DNA from: Metabacillus kandeliae
Lineage (GTDB): Bacteria > Bacillota > Bacilli > Bacillales > Bacillaceae
Assembly (NCBI RefSeq): GCF_021166585.1
Contig: NZ_JAJOZE010000010.1
Location: forward strand, 56,756-120,755
Length of the DNA: 64,000 nt
Direction: 5' to 3'
The notes under the pieces are model-generated. The model saw only the letters and a list, made by a program, of their open reading frames with translations. It was not told the origin of the DNA and did not search any database. The position numbers were made by a program, and so were the translations under genes. The first letter of the stretch is position 1. The number at the start of each line of letters is the position of its first letter. Shown here in pieces: positions 1 through 8,367 of the stretch.

Positions 1-2019
1 GACGAACAGGAGCACGCCGAATTTCCCAAAGAACCAGCTGAATCCGTTTTTTGGAGCAGTTGCCGGTTCTCTCATCGGGAAGATGATGGAGAAGACGAGT
101 GCTCCGACAAATAGGCTGAGTGACAGGAAGTATGGTGTGAAGCCAGTTCCGTAGTTCGGTACATGGTGCAGCCTGTCGTCTTTCAGCTGAACCGGTTTTG
201 CGAACATGTCATAAACGTCATCGTTTGAGTTGATGTCATTGGCGTCTTTTGCGCCTTTTGCGAGTTCCGTTTTCAGGTCGCTGGATCCATCGGCGAGTTT
301 GTTCATGCCGCTTGTCAGATCGTTGGAGCCGTTGTATAGCTTGCCAAGGCCTGAAGTGAGGCTGCCAGTTCCGTTTGTTAGGCTGCCCAGTCCGCCTGCA
401 AGGCTGCTTGTGCCTCCTGCCAGTTGGCTTGTGCCGTCTGCGAGTTTGCCTGAGCCGTCTGCGAGCTTGCTTGTGCCGTCTTCGAGCTGGCCTGTTCCTG
501 CTTGAAGCTGGCCGAGTCCTGAAGAGAGCGCGCTGCTTCCTGAGGCGATTTGGCTAAATCCGTTTTGGGCTTCGCCGAGTTTTTGGCCGTAAAGGGTAAG
601 TCCCTGGACGAGCTGGTCCTGGCCGCCAGAAAGCTGTTTTGCACCGTCAGCCAGTTTTTGCTGGCCTGCTGTCAGCTGGTCAAAGCCTGAGCCGAGCTTA
701 GTTTGACCGTCCTCCAGAGCAGCTGCTCCTGCTGAGAGCTTGCTTCCGCCATCCTTTAGGAGAGAAGCGTTGTCTGAGAGCTGACCGACGCCGCCGTCAA
801 CCTTTTTGCTGCCCGCTGCAAGCTGATCGACAGCTTGTTTTAAGGCGGCAACCTGCGGATCATTGGATGCTTTGGCCATTGCGTCTACTTTTGTCTGCAG
901 ATCGGCAAGGCCCTGTGCAACTTGGGCAGATCCGGCTTTTGTTTCATCTGCGCCTGTTTTGAATTTGCCGAGATTGTCTGATAAAGCCTGTGCTCCTTCA
1001 GAAACCCCTTTGGTTCCTGCAGTCAAAGCAGGCAGCTTTTCGTTGATTTGGTTCATGCCGGCAAGCGATTGATCAAGTCCATTGGATAGATCATTTGCTC
1101 CTGCTTGTGATTTTTTGGCTCCATCGAGAAGCTTTGTATTGCCATCCTGAAGCTGTCCGATGCCTGCGCCAAATTTTTGAATGCCGTCATCAAGCTTTTT
1201 TGCTCCTGAGTTGGCAGATGCAATGCCGCTTGAGAAGGAAACTGATTTTTCAGCAAGGGTTTGCAGGTTTTTCTTAAGCTCTTCGGCCCCTTTGTTTACG
1301 TCTGCTGCGCCTTTGTTCAGCTTGTCAGCTCCATCTTTTGCTGAAGCTGCCCCGCTGTTCAGCTTATTGGCGCCGCTTTTTGCGGAATCGATACCAGATT
1401 TCAAATCATTGGAGCCTTTTTTGGCGTCTGAGATCCCGTTGTTCAATTTGCCGGCGCCGTCGGCTGCTTCATTCAGCCCTTTTCCTACATCTTTAATGTT
1501 GTCATACATGGATTCTGCATAGGTTTTGGTTACTTCTCCGGAAACCTCTTCTTTTACCTTTTCCATGCCGGAGTCTCCGATTTTAGTAGATAAGTAGTTA
1601 GAGCCTTCGTTTGGTGTATAAATGAGCTCTAATTTTTTCGGATGGGCATCCTGCAGGGTTGTTGCATGTTCAGAAAAGTTTTCAGGTACTTCGATTTTCA
1701 TATAATACTTTTGATTTTCCAGGCCTCTGTCAGCTGTTTTTTCATCAACAAACTGCCAGTTGAATTTTTTGTTATCTTTCAGCTTATCGACAAAGTCATC
1801 ACCGATCGTCAGCTTCTTATCGTTAAAATCAGCTCCTTTGTCTTTGTTAACTACCGCTACCGGCAATTGATCAACCTGGCCGTATGGATCCCAAAAGGCC
1901 CACAGAAAGGTGCCGCTGTATAGGAGCGGGATCAGCAATACTGCCAAAACGGCGATCAAGAGTTTTTTCGTCTTTAAAATTCCAAGAAATTCGCCTTTTA
2001 AAGAAGTAAAAGCTTTCAT
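1..2019 (-). CDS. yhgE: YhgE/Pip family membrane protein (3' end beyond window)
   Basis: At least 673 codons are open from the ATG at 2019 (AGGAGG seven bases upstream) to the window edge, so the C-terminus is missing. The protein begins with a membrane segment (KKLLIAVLAVLLIPLLYSG), then a domain with VAVVNKDKGADFN, then a long extracytoplasmic region of repeated hydrophobic/glycine heptads (LADGSGKLADGTSQLAGG type), and another membrane segment starts near the edge (FLSLSLFVGALVF). This is the architecture of YhgE, the phage infection protein (Pip) family, related to ABC-2 type membrane proteins; some members serve as phage receptors or contribute to type VII secretion. It follows its TetR regulator in the same direction, as yhgD-yhgE do in B. 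subtilis. Confidence 0.9.
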   Translation of the reverse strand, partial: MKAFTSLKGEFLGILKTKKLLIAVLAVLLIPLLYSGTFLWAFWDPYGQVDQLPVAVVNKDKGADFNDKKLTIGDDFVDKLKDNKKFNWQFVDEKTADRGLENQKYYMKIEVPENFSEHATTLQDAHPKKLELIYTPNEGSNYLSTKIGDSGMEKVKEEVSGEVTKTYAESMYDNIKDVGKGLNEAADGAGKLNNGISDAKKGSNDLKSGIDSAKSGANKLNSGAASAKDGADKLNKGAADVNKGAEELKKNLQTLAEKSVSFSSGIASANSGAKKLDDGIQKFGAGIGQLQDGNTKLLDGAKKSQAGANDLSNGLDQSLAGMNQINEKLPALTAGTKGVSEGAQALSDNLGKFKTGADETKAGSAQVAQGLADLQTKVDAMAKASNDPQVAALKQAVDQLAAGSKKVDGGVGQLSDNASLLKDGGSKLSAGAAALEDGQTKLGSGFDQLTAGQQKLADGAKQLSGGQDQLVQGLTLYGQKLGEAQNGFSQIASGSSALSSGLGQLQAGTGQLEDGTSKLADGSGKLADGTSQLAGGTSSLAGGLGSLTNGTGSLTSGLGKLYNGSNDLTSGMNKLADGSSDLKTELAKGAKDANDINSNDDVYDMFAKPVQLKDDRLHHVPNYGTGFTPYFLSLSLFVGALVFSIIFPMREPATAPKNGFSWFFGKFGVLLFV

Positions 2020-2047
2020 GGCTGCCTCCTTGTTGTAATAGAATGTT

Positions 2048-2070
2048 TGACCGAATTCTTCATTCAGTCA
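2048..2070. promoter_or_regulatory. putative TetR (YhgD) operator, yhgD-yhgE gap
   Basis: A 23-bp inverted repeat of form TGAC-N-GAAT-N5-ATTC-N-GTCA lies between yhgD and yhgE, close to the yhgE ribosome binding site. A second copy with the same length and arm spacing lies upstream of yhgD (2687-2709). Two matching palindromes around one TetR gene suggest they are its operators. Confidence 0.6.
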
Positions 2071-2095
2071 TTTTGCTGCATGAAGGAAGGACTAT

Positions 2096-2668
2096 CTATT
2101 TTGATAATCCTTTCAATACATAAAATTTCATTAATTCCGCAATTTTTTCCGATGATAGCGGTTTATGCCGCCTTTCCCAATCAGACACTAAGGCAATATA
2201 GGTTTTGAGAAGAAGAAATGCCGTAATTTCCGGATCATTTTCCCGGATATCTCCTTTTTTCATCGCCGCTGAAATTTTTCCTTTAAGATAATGAATAATC
2301 TCTTCCTCAATATGATTGAGCATGTCCAGAACAGCAAGTGTGCCCATTTCTTTTTCTTCTTGAAGAAGCTTCAGCATCAGCTGGTGTTCATTGCGGAACT
2401 CCAGGATCCGGTAGAGCGCATAGTGCACGTTCTCTCCGAAGGTTCTGTCAGGGCTTATGGCGTCATCTGCCTCATGAATCATTTCCTTTACCATCGCTGA
2501 TACAATGTCATGAAACAGTTCGTCTTTGTTTTTAAAAAACGTATAAATGGTGCCTTTTCCAACGTTGGCGAGCTTTGCTACTTGATCCATTGTCGTAGCC
2601 TTGTAGCCGAACATTGAAAATGACTTTGTCGCAGCATCAATAATCAGCTTGCGGCGGTCGATTGACAT
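2096..2668 (-). CDS. yhgD: TetR/AcrR family transcriptional repressor (YhgD-like)
   Basis: A 190-residue TetR-family regulator. The N-terminal HTH is clear (IIDAATKSFSMFGYKATTMD, then VAKLANVGKGTIYTFFKNKDELF), followed by a helical ligand/dimerisation domain. The start at 2668 has AGAAGG upstream. It is transcribed ahead of yhgE, and two 23-bp palindromes flank it (2687-2709 and 2048-2070), one between its promoter and start codon, which points to autorepression and control of yhgE. The inducer cannot be read from the sequence. Confidence 0.85.
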   Translation of the reverse strand: MSIDRRKLIIDAATKSFSMFGYKATTMDQVAKLANVGKGTIYTFFKNKDELFHDIVSAMVKEMIHEADDAISPDRTFGENVHYALYRILEFRNEHQLMLKLLQEEKEMGTLAVLDMLNHIEEEIIHYLKGKISAAMKKGDIRENDPEITAFLLLKTYIALVSDWERRHKPLSSEKIAELMKFYVLKGLSK

Positions 2669-2686
2669 GATTTTGCTAACACCTTC

Positions 2687-2709
2687 TGACTAAATGAGTA
2701 TTTTGGTCA
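2687..2709. promoter_or_regulatory. putative TetR operator upstream of yhgD
   Basis: Inverted repeat with TGACTAAAT and TTTTGGTCA arms, 23 bp, the same length and arm spacing as the element at 2048-2070. It sits just downstream of a good sigma-A promoter, where a bound repressor would block transcription. Confidence 0.65.
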
Positions 2710-2723
2710 ATAAGTACTGTATT

Positions 2724-2752
2724 AATATAGCATACTCCTTTTTCGCTTGCAA
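2724..2752 (-). promoter_or_regulatory. sigma-A promoter of yhgD-yhgE
   Basis: On the minus strand, -35 TTGCAA (2747-2752) and -10 TATATT (2724-2729) are separated by exactly 17 bp. The start of transcription would fall at the edge of the 2687-2709 operator. Confidence 0.65.
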
Positions 2753-2784
2753 TAGGTTTGCTTTAATAAATAAAAGGCTCTGTT

Positions 2785-2940
2785 AAATTTGGCTGCTGAT
2801 TTCCGCTGCAGGCGGTTTCTGATCCGCTTTAGCGCCTGCTTAGGTCTCACCTGTCCCGCTGCTCCCACAGGAGGAACTCTTTCCTTTTTTTCCAGCCGGT
2901 TCCTTTGGAATTCCTTTGAAAACTCAATGCGGTTTGCTGA
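2785..2940. repeat. decayed copy of a dispersed Bacillaceae repeat
   Basis: The left part (GGCTCTNTTAAATTTG, then TGATTTCCG-TGCAGGCG) matches the copy at 41509-41650. The middle contains CACCTGTCCCGCTGCTCC, the reverse complement of GGAGCAGCGGGACAGGTG in the copy at 39522-39653. The right half has drifted and no clear right terminus remains. I find no coding potential. Confidence 0.55.
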
Positions 2941-3038
2941 CAAGCTTGCTGCAGCAGTCTCAAAGGCTACATCCTGCTCCCACTCACTTTTTCCACCTTT
3001 GCCCTCTTTCTTCCTTATAATGTGTCTGTCATATTTCC

Positions 3039-3098
3039 TTTACGGAAACTTTACATCAGGTTAGTCAATTATCCAAAAACCACTACTACACTTATACT
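3039..3098 (+). promoter_or_regulatory. candidate PhoP-box promoter
   Basis: Hexamers TTTACG (3039), TTTACA (3050), TTAGTC (3061) and a weak fourth at 3072 recur every 11 bp, the spacing of tandem TT(A/T/C)ACA PhoP half-sites in Bacillus. A -10-like TATACT (3093-3098) follows, with no good -35, as expected of an activated promoter. The downstream gene encodes a secreted protein of a group often annotated as phosphatase-like. Confidence 0.45.
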
Positions 3099-3126
3099 GT
3101 AAGTTTATAAAAGAGGAGGAAAACAT

Positions 3127-4767
3127 ATGAAGTTTTGGACAACATCGATGGCAGCCTCAATGTTTGCTGCCTCATTGCTCATCCCTTTGAATCACGCAGG
3201 GGCTGAGAGTACAAAAGAATACTATCCAAAAACAATGGATATTTCCAAGATTGCCGGCTATTCAACAGGTGCCTCTGATGAAGACGGCGGCGTAGCAGAA
3301 ATCATTAAATATAATAAAGACAATCAAAAGTTTTATCTTGTGAATGGAAAAACCCAGACTCTTGATATTGTCAGCCTTAAAAAACTGAACGGCAGCAAAG
3401 GACAGAGCCTGGAAAAAGAAAAATCCGTTGATATTGCAAAAGCGGTGAACTCGGCTTCGTTCCAATATGGCGATTTAACAAGCGTTGATGTGAATACAGC
3501 TCAAAAGGTTGTTGTAGCAGCAGTACAAGAAAAAGATTACAGTAAGCCAGGGAAAATCGTTGTCATGGATTACTCCGGAAAAGTGCTGAAAACATTCAAT
3601 GCCGGTGTTCAGCCTGACATGATTAAAATGACGGAAAATGGAAAATACATTTTAACAGCAGATGAAGGCGAGCCGAGGATGGGTTTGAAAAACGGCGTGG
3701 ACCCAGAAGGTTCTGTAACGATCGTAAAATTTAAATCCGGCAAAACAGAGCATGTGAAGTTTGACAAAGAAAAGGCCATTGATTCTGATGTAGTGATCCG
3801 CAACAAAGACGGCGGCGCTCTTAAGGATTTGGAGCCTGAATATATCGCGCTGAGCGAAGATGGCAAAAAAGCTTATGTTACCCTGCAGGAAAATAATGCG
3901 GTGGCAGAAATCAATGTCAAATCAGCTAAGCTGAAGTCCGTTAAATCCCTTGGCTTTAAAGATCATTCTCTTGCTGAAAACGGACTTGATGCTGCAAAGG
4001 ACGGCAAAATTGGCATTAAACCGATGCCAATTCTAGGCTCTTACATGCCTGACAGCATTTCTGAATTTGAAGTGAATGGTACAAGCTATCTTCTGACAGC
4101 TAATGAAGGGGACGCAACAGAGTGGGAAGAATTTGAAAATGTGGCGGACTTTAAAGATGTGAAGAATGACATCAAGCTCGACAGCAGCCTGTTTAAAGGC
4201 ATGAGCAAAGAAGAAGCAGAAAAAAGCTTTGAAGAAATGAAGAAAAACCCTGCCTATGACAAGCTGGAGGTTTTGACAGACAGAGGAAACGATGCTATTT
4301 ACACACTAGGCGGCCGCTCCTTCTCGATCTGGAAGGCAGACACAATGGAGCTTGTTTATGACAGCGGCAGCGATTTTGAAAACATTACAGCTGCGCGCTA
4401 CCCTAACTATTTTAACTCGTCCAATGATGACGATGCAATGGACAAACGCAGCACAAAAAAAGGACCAGAGCCTGAAGGCACAGTGGTCGGTAAAGCAGGC
4501 GGCAAGCAATATGCCTTCATCGGCCTTGAACGCATCGGCGGCATCATGGCCTATGATATCTCTAATCCGGAAAAGCCTGTTTTCGCCAACTACATCAACA
4601 CAAGAAGCTTCTCAGGCAAAATTGCCGGTGATGTAGCACCTGAAGGACTGGATTTTGTCAGCGGAGAAAACAGCCCTACAAAGCGTCCGCTTCTTCTTTC
4701 AGGAAATGAAGTAAGCGGAACAGCAGCTGTAGACCAGCTTGCGATACCCGGTTATTTGAAGAAATAA
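3127..4767 (+). CDS. secreted choice-of-anchor I family protein
   Basis: A 546-residue exported protein. The start at 3127 has AGAGGAGGA upstream. An N-terminal signal peptide ends near residue 26 (LLIPLNHAGA-E). The rest is a beta-propeller-like protein with repeated strands (VVMDYSGKVLKTFNAG; DAIYTLGGRSFSIWKAD; FIGLERIGGIMAYDISNPE) and acidic loops (TADEGEPR, ANEGDATEW). These features match the choice-of-anchor I domain family, often annotated as alkaline-phosphatase-like or mesenchyme-specific glycoprotein-like; I see no defined catalytic centre. No LPXTG-type anchor is present, so it is probably released. PhoP-like boxes upstream suggest induction by phosphate starvation. Confidence 0.8.
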   Translation: MKFWTTSMAASMFAASLLIPLNHAGAESTKEYYPKTMDISKIAGYSTGASDEDGGVAEIIKYNKDNQKFYLVNGKTQTLDIVSLKKLNGSKGQSLEKEKSVDIAKAVNSASFQYGDLTSVDVNTAQKVVVAAVQEKDYSKPGKIVVMDYSGKVLKTFNAGVQPDMIKMTENGKYILTADEGEPRMGLKNGVDPEGSVTIVKFKSGKTEHVKFDKEKAIDSDVVIRNKDGGALKDLEPEYIALSEDGKKAYVTLQENNAVAEINVKSAKLKSVKSLGFKDHSLAENGLDAAKDGKIGIKPMPILGSYMPDSISEFEVNGTSYLLTANEGDATEWEEFENVADFKDVKNDIKLDSSLFKGMSKEEAEKSFEEMKKNPAYDKLEVLTDRGNDAIYTLGGRSFSIWKADTMELVYDSGSDFENITAARYPNYFNSSNDDDAMDKRSTKKGPEPEGTVVGKAGGKQYAFIGLERIGGIMAYDISNPEKPVFANYINTRSFSGKIAGDVAPEGLDFVSGENSPTKRPLLLSGNEVSGTAAVDQLAIPGYLKK

Positions 4768-4780
4768 ATGAAGGTTTTGC

Positions 4781-4812
4781 GGGGTCTGAGGATAAACTCA
4801 GGCTCCTTTTTA
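4781..4812 (+). terminator. rho-independent terminator
   Basis: GGGGTCTGAG and CTCAGGCTCC pair (two G-U pairs) around a short loop, followed by TTTTT, just after the stop at 4767. Confidence 0.7.
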
Positions 4813-4827
4813 CGTTTAATGGCTAAA

Positions 4828-5050
4828 CCCGCATATAAACTGTTCAGCCTGCATAAAAAGGGTTCAGCCTGCATATAAAGAGTTCAACCCGCAAGTGAAC
4901 TGTTCAGCCTGCATAAAAATGTTTTATCCCGCATGGGAAGCGGACAGCCTGCATATAAATTCTTTTATTCCGCATATAAATTTCAAAAACCTGCAAATAA
5001 AATCTTCAATTCCGCATATAAAACCTTCAAATCCGCACATAAAACCCGCT
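4828..5050. repeat. degenerate tandem array, unit about 20-22 bp
   Basis: About eleven units of form C(C/T)(C/T)GCATATAAA-N3-TTCA follow one another in the gap between two convergent genes, e.g. CCTGCATATAAAGAGTTCAA. Units differ at several positions and in length by one or two bases. No open frame of interest crosses the array. Its period, and a core of type ATATAA, recall the arrays at 38.8-39.4 kb and 51.6-52.1 kb. Confidence 0.75.
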
Positions 5051-5120
5051 CTGAGCTGTAATTTGCTGCTGAAAATGAAAATAATTGAACAAACACATGC
5101 ATTTCACGTCATTTTGAAGA

Positions 5121-5158
5121 AAAAGAGCCCGGAAGCACGCATTTTCGGGCTCTTTCTC
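5121..5158 (-). terminator. terminator of the NlpC/P60 gene
   Basis: AAAGAGCCCG (5122-5131) pairs with CGGGCTCTTT (5146-5155) and is followed by T residues on the minus strand, just beyond the stop at 5165. Confidence 0.8.
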
Positions 5159-5164
5159 TTCACT

Positions 5165-6400
5165 TTACAGACGTTTTGCTTTCACATACCTATCTTTCCA
5201 ATAGAAGTTGGATTTGTAATTAACAACAGATACACCATCTGTATTTGACACCAGGATCACCTGGCCGTTACCGGCATAGATGGATGGCACAATGGTTGAG
5301 CCCTGGAAGAAGACGAGGTCTCCAGGCTTTAAGTCTTTTTCAGATACATAGGTGCCCATGTTCATCTGGCTCTTTCCATAACGGGGAAGGCTGATCCCAG
5401 TGGCATGCTTGACCGCGTATTGGACAAAGCCTCCTGTGTCAAATCCTTCTGCAGGAGTGATGCCGCCTGTGTGCTGCTTTGTCCCGATCAGGCTCGCTGC
5501 CTCTTTTACAATGGGATTGCTTGTATCCATTTTCAAGCCGGACACTCTTCTGATACCGGCATATTTCTCTTGTAAAAACGAGTTTGACAGATAGCTGACT
5601 GTTACTTTGTTGGCTCCCCCAATGCGTGTGGCATTGAGAATCTGATTTTCGCCTGCATAAATGCCCACATGAGAGATGCCTGGACGATGGGTGTTTTGGA
5701 AAAAAACAAGATCGCCGATTCTAATATCTTCACTCTTTACCGGTTCACCTGTTTCCCATTGCTGCTCAGGTGCACTCGGCAAATAAATGCCCATTGCTTT
5801 CCTGTAAACATATTGGGTAAATCCTGAACAGTCAAAGCCCGCCGGAGTTTTTCCGCCTTCTATGTACGGTACTCCGAGCTGCTCTATCGCAGCTGATACG
5901 ACAGGATTATCTTTTGCAAGTGATGGATTTTCGGTGATCCGTTTGGCGCCGAGGTACCGATTGCTCCAATAGGCTGATTTTTCAACATTTACGGTTGTCA
6001 CCCCTTCTGAAACAGAGCTGTAAATCATCTCGCCATTCCCGGCGTAAAATCCAGCAGTGGAAGTCTTGCCTGTTGCGGTATCCTTAAAGAACAGTACATC
6101 ACCAGGCTGCAGGGAATCCTTCGCCACAGCCTGGCCGAAGCCGTATTGTTCGCTTGAAATCCCTGGAAGCGAGATGCTGGCAGCTTTTTTCATGATATAT
6201 TGAACAAAGCCTGCTGAGTTGAAGCCTGAAGCAGGGGTATTGCCGCCAGAGCTGTATGATGTTCCTTTATACTTTACTGCTTCGTTCATCACCACCTGGC
6301 CGGCCGAAGCTGATGCAGCTTTTGCCTGCTCAAATCTGGCCTCAGGAAAAAAGAGGGCAGCAGCCATTAAGGCTATAAGGGCGATTCTCCATTTTGTCAA
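5165..6400 (-). CDS. secreted protein with three NlpC/P60 domains, only the middle one catalytic
   Basis: About 411 residues: signal peptide (IALIALMAAALFF, cleavage after AKA) and three NlpC/P60 modules of about 125 residues. The middle module keeps the Cys (GFDCSGFTQYVY) and His (ISHVGIYAG) of a cysteine endopeptidase cutting peptidoglycan stem peptides. Module 1 has GFNSAGF with no His, and module 3 has GFDTGGF with no His, so both have lost the catalytic residues and may bind wall. A GTG at 6409 overlaps the GGAG sequence, so I prefer the TTG at 6400, which has GGAG eight bases upstream. A structured leader (6477-6547) precedes the gene. Confidence 0.85.
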   Translation of the reverse strand: MTKWRIALIALMAAALFFPEARFEQAKAASASAGQVVMNEAVKYKGTSYSSGGNTPASGFNSAGFVQYIMKKAASISLPGISSEQYGFGQAVAKDSLQPGDVLFFKDTATGKTSTAGFYAGNGEMIYSSVSEGVTTVNVEKSAYWSNRYLGAKRITENPSLAKDNPVVSAAIEQLGVPYIEGGKTPAGFDCSGFTQYVYRKAMGIYLPSAPEQQWETGEPVKSEDIRIGDLVFFQNTHRPGISHVGIYAGENQILNATRIGGANKVTVSYLSNSFLQEKYAGIRRVSGLKMDTSNPIVKEAASLIGTKQHTGGITPAEGFDTGGFVQYAVKHATGISLPRYGKSQMNMGTYVSEKDLKPGDLVFFQGSTIVPSIYAGNGQVILVSNTDGVSVVNYKSNFYWKDRYVKAKRL

Positions 6401-6476
6401 TTTGATCACTCCATTTCTAAAGATGTCTTTGGCAGGAAGAAGCAGGACAAGTTCACTATTTATATCGCCCTTTTAT

Positions 6477-6547
6477 CCTGTCATGTTTAGGCTTCTGTGC
6501 CAATGGCTTCATTCTCCTATCTGCAGGAGAGCCATTAGGCTGACAGG
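6477..6547 (-). promoter_or_regulatory. structured 5' leader, possible riboswitch or attenuator
   Basis: In the minus-strand RNA, CCTGTCA and TGACAGG (ends of this interval) can form a 7-bp closing stem. Inside it AATGGCT/AGCCATT carries a nested CTCCT...AGGAG hairpin, and GCC/GGC extends the stem. CTGT can pair instead with an internal ACAG (6495-6498), which excludes the closing stem. It lies about 75 nt before the start of the NlpC/P60 gene. It does not resemble the ydaO (c-di-AMP) or c-di-GMP-I consensus that I can recall. Confidence 0.35.
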
Positions 6548-6590
6548 TTTCTTGCTGCTGGAAACTCCCATGCCTTTTCTCATGAACAGG

Positions 6591-6617
6591 AAAAAGGATG
6601 CCAATATTCTGGCATCC
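6591..6617 (-). terminator. terminator of the chemoreceptor gene
   Basis: GGATGCCA (6596-6603) pairs with TGGCATCC (6610-6617), followed by TTTTTCC on the minus strand right after the stop at 6625. Confidence 0.85.
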
Positions 6618-6624
6618 ATTTACA

Positions 6625-7872
6625 CTATCTTTTAAATTTAGTCATTAAATCAGATAGCTTATCTCCTGATTCGTTTAAAATTTCGGTGTACTCTGAGATA
6701 GAAGCTATGGCTTTAATCTGTTCTTCTGTTGAAGCAGTAACCTGTTCCGTTGCAGCCGCCGCTTCCTCAGCTACAGCATTAATGCTTTCAATAGAAGAGG
6801 TGACTCTGTCCTTTAATCGGTTAATGCCTTTTACTTCATTCGAAACGCCGCGGATAGAAGTGATCAGCTGTTCAATAGATTCAGAAATAATTCCAAAGGC
6901 TTTGTCCGTTTCCTCTACAGACTTTTCCTGCTCTTTTGCAAGGTTCTCAGTGTCTGTGATGGCCTTGGAAGCTTTCAATGTTTCGTCTTCTACTCCTTGA
7001 AGCGTCTGTCTTACCTGCACCGTTGCATTGGCTGTCTGTTCAGCAAGCTTGCGCACTTCGTCTGCTACAACCGCAAACCCTTTGCCGTTTTCTCCTGCAC
7101 GAGCTGCTTCGATGCTCGCATTTAAAGCGAGCAGGTTCGTTTGGTCCGAAATGTTATTGATCATATCGATAACAGAGCCGATTTCTTCAATTTTTCTTAC
7201 AAGATCGCTCATCACATTTCTGACAAGAACAATAGATTCATTGGAGCCTGCAGAAGCGGCTTTTAATCCGCTCATTTGCTCAATGCCGTTTGCATTTGCC
7301 TGAATTCCCTTATCTGACAGCTGGTGCATTGTTTCAATAATGCCATCAAGTGTTTCAATCCGCTGGGCAAGCTTATGAGTCTCGGTCTTTGTATGTTCAG
7401 CATCAAGGGCCTGCTGGGACGCGCCTGCTGAAATTTCGGCAATGGCACGGCCGATTTCTTCACTGGAAGCAGCCGTCTGCTGGGAAATGGAGCTCAAGCT
7501 TTCTGAAGAAACAGCGAAATTTTTGCCGTTCTCTTCCATTTCATTCAGCATGGATTTTAAGTGTTCTGCCATCACTTGAAAGCTTGCGGCAATCTGTCCG
7601 AATTCATCATTTTTCTCCGCTTTGTATTCTGCTGTCAGATCCCCTTCAGCCACTTTTTCAACTGTTTGGCGCAGCAATCTTAACGGCCTTATTAAAGAAC
7701 GGATTAAAAGATAATTTTGAATAACCGTATAAACAAATAGAACGATAAAAAGAATGATGATCGGGGTGTGGTATTTCGCATCTGCTGCCATCCAAAAATA
7801 GATGCAAAATGCTAAGGAAGGGACAAAGAAATTAATAGAAAGAAATAGTGTTAGTTTACTTCTGATGCTCAT
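6625..7872 (-). CDS. methyl-accepting chemotaxis protein without extracellular sensor domain
   Basis: 415 residues. Two membrane helices lie close together ([20 protein letters not shown] and [19 protein letters not shown]) with only about ten residues between them, so no periplasmic ligand domain exists. A HAMP domain follows ([20 protein letters not shown]), then the MCP signalling hairpin with the conserved tip ([20 protein letters not shown]) that contacts CheA/CheW. Such short-loop receptors are thought to sense membrane or cytoplasmic state. It is monocistronic, with its own terminator. Confidence 0.9.
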   Translation of the reverse strand: MSIRSKLTLFLSINFFVPSLAFCIYFWMAADAKYHTPIIILFIVLFVYTVIQNYLLIRSLIRPLRLLRQTVEKVAEGDLTAEYKAEKNDEFGQIAASFQVMAEHLKSMLNEMEENGKNFAVSSESLSSISQQTAASSEEIGRAIAEISAGASQQALDAEHTKTETHKLAQRIETLDGIIETMHQLSDKGIQANANGIEQMSGLKAASAGSNESIVLVRNVMSDLVRKIEEIGSVIDMINNISDQTNLLALNASIEAARAGENGKGFAVVADEVRKLAEQTANATVQVRQTLQGVEDETLKASKAITDTENLAKEQEKSVEETDKAFGIISESIEQLITSIRGVSNEVKGINRLKDRVTSSIESINAVAEEAAAATEQVTASTEEQIKAIASISEYTEILNESGDKLSDLMTKFKR

Positions 7873-7963
7873 GCCGGTGGCCTCCTGATTATATTACTAC
7901 CACCTTATATTTCGGCAAAATTCACCAATTTCTTTAGTAATATACGACTTTTTTCCTAACAAT

Positions 7964-7996
7964 AAAAATAGCCGGCAAAATGCCGGCTATTTTTAT
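7964..7996 (-). terminator. bidirectional terminator
   Basis: AAAAATAGCCGGCA and TGCCGGCTATTTTT form a near-perfect hairpin with an AAA loop, downstream of the stop at 8017 on the minus strand. Confidence 0.85.
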
Positions 7997-8016
7997 TTGA
8001 TAACGTCAGCTGGCCT

Positions 8017-8367
8017 TCACTCAGCTTTAAGGACTTCAATGGCTTCAGCCAAATAGGATTGGTAATCTTCCTTTTCAGGTGCCTCAATCGGCTCAAGTTC
8101 CTGATAAATCCGCTCAAAGTTATCAATCAGATGCTCCGATTTCATTCCTCTGGAGGTCAGCACATGATTCAGCCAAACAGCATATTTCGTAAAAATCTCT
8201 GCTTTTTTTACTGAATAAGCTGTTTCCAAATGTCTGAAATGATGGTAATTGTCTTCTATGCATTTTTTCTTCCCGAGCTCCCCAAACCTGTCCATCATTT
8301 CGGGATAATCGCGGTAAATGCCTTCTGTAATGTTTTCAACAGCTTTTCGGACGGCAAATTCGTTCAT
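8017..8367 (-). CDS. small all-helical protein of unknown function
   Basis: 116 residues, predicted helical, rich in charged residues, with no membrane segment. The segment FGELGKKKCIEDNYHHFRHL, followed by FTKYAVWLNHVLTSRGM, resembles the helical sensory modules found at the N-termini of some signalling proteins (a pattern of type yGerG-kC-eD-yHl, then Y-Wl-L-RG). That resemblance is from memory and gives no function. Its ATG overlaps the stop of the monooxygenase-like gene upstream (ATGA), so the two are translationally coupled and probably act together. Confidence 0.65.
   Translation of the reverse strand: MNEFAVRKAVENITEGIYRDYPEMMDRFGELGKKKCIEDNYHHFRHLETAYSVKKAEIFTKYAVWLNHVLTSRGMKSEHLIDNFERIYQELEPIEAPEKEDYQSYLAEAIEVLKAE

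Noticed and set aside
378..644. Several open frames across the yhgE region (e.g. 378-644 minus, 1181-1522 plus)
   Set aside because: They are shadow frames of the repetitive YhgE coiled region; the real gene is open from 2019 to the window edge in another frame.
2722..2943. 73-residue open frame on the minus strand
   Set aside because: It covers a promoter and a decayed dispersed repeat, has no ribosome binding site and no family features.
4828..5050. CRISPR array
   Set aside because: Units are contiguous without unique spacers of constant length, and no cas genes are present.
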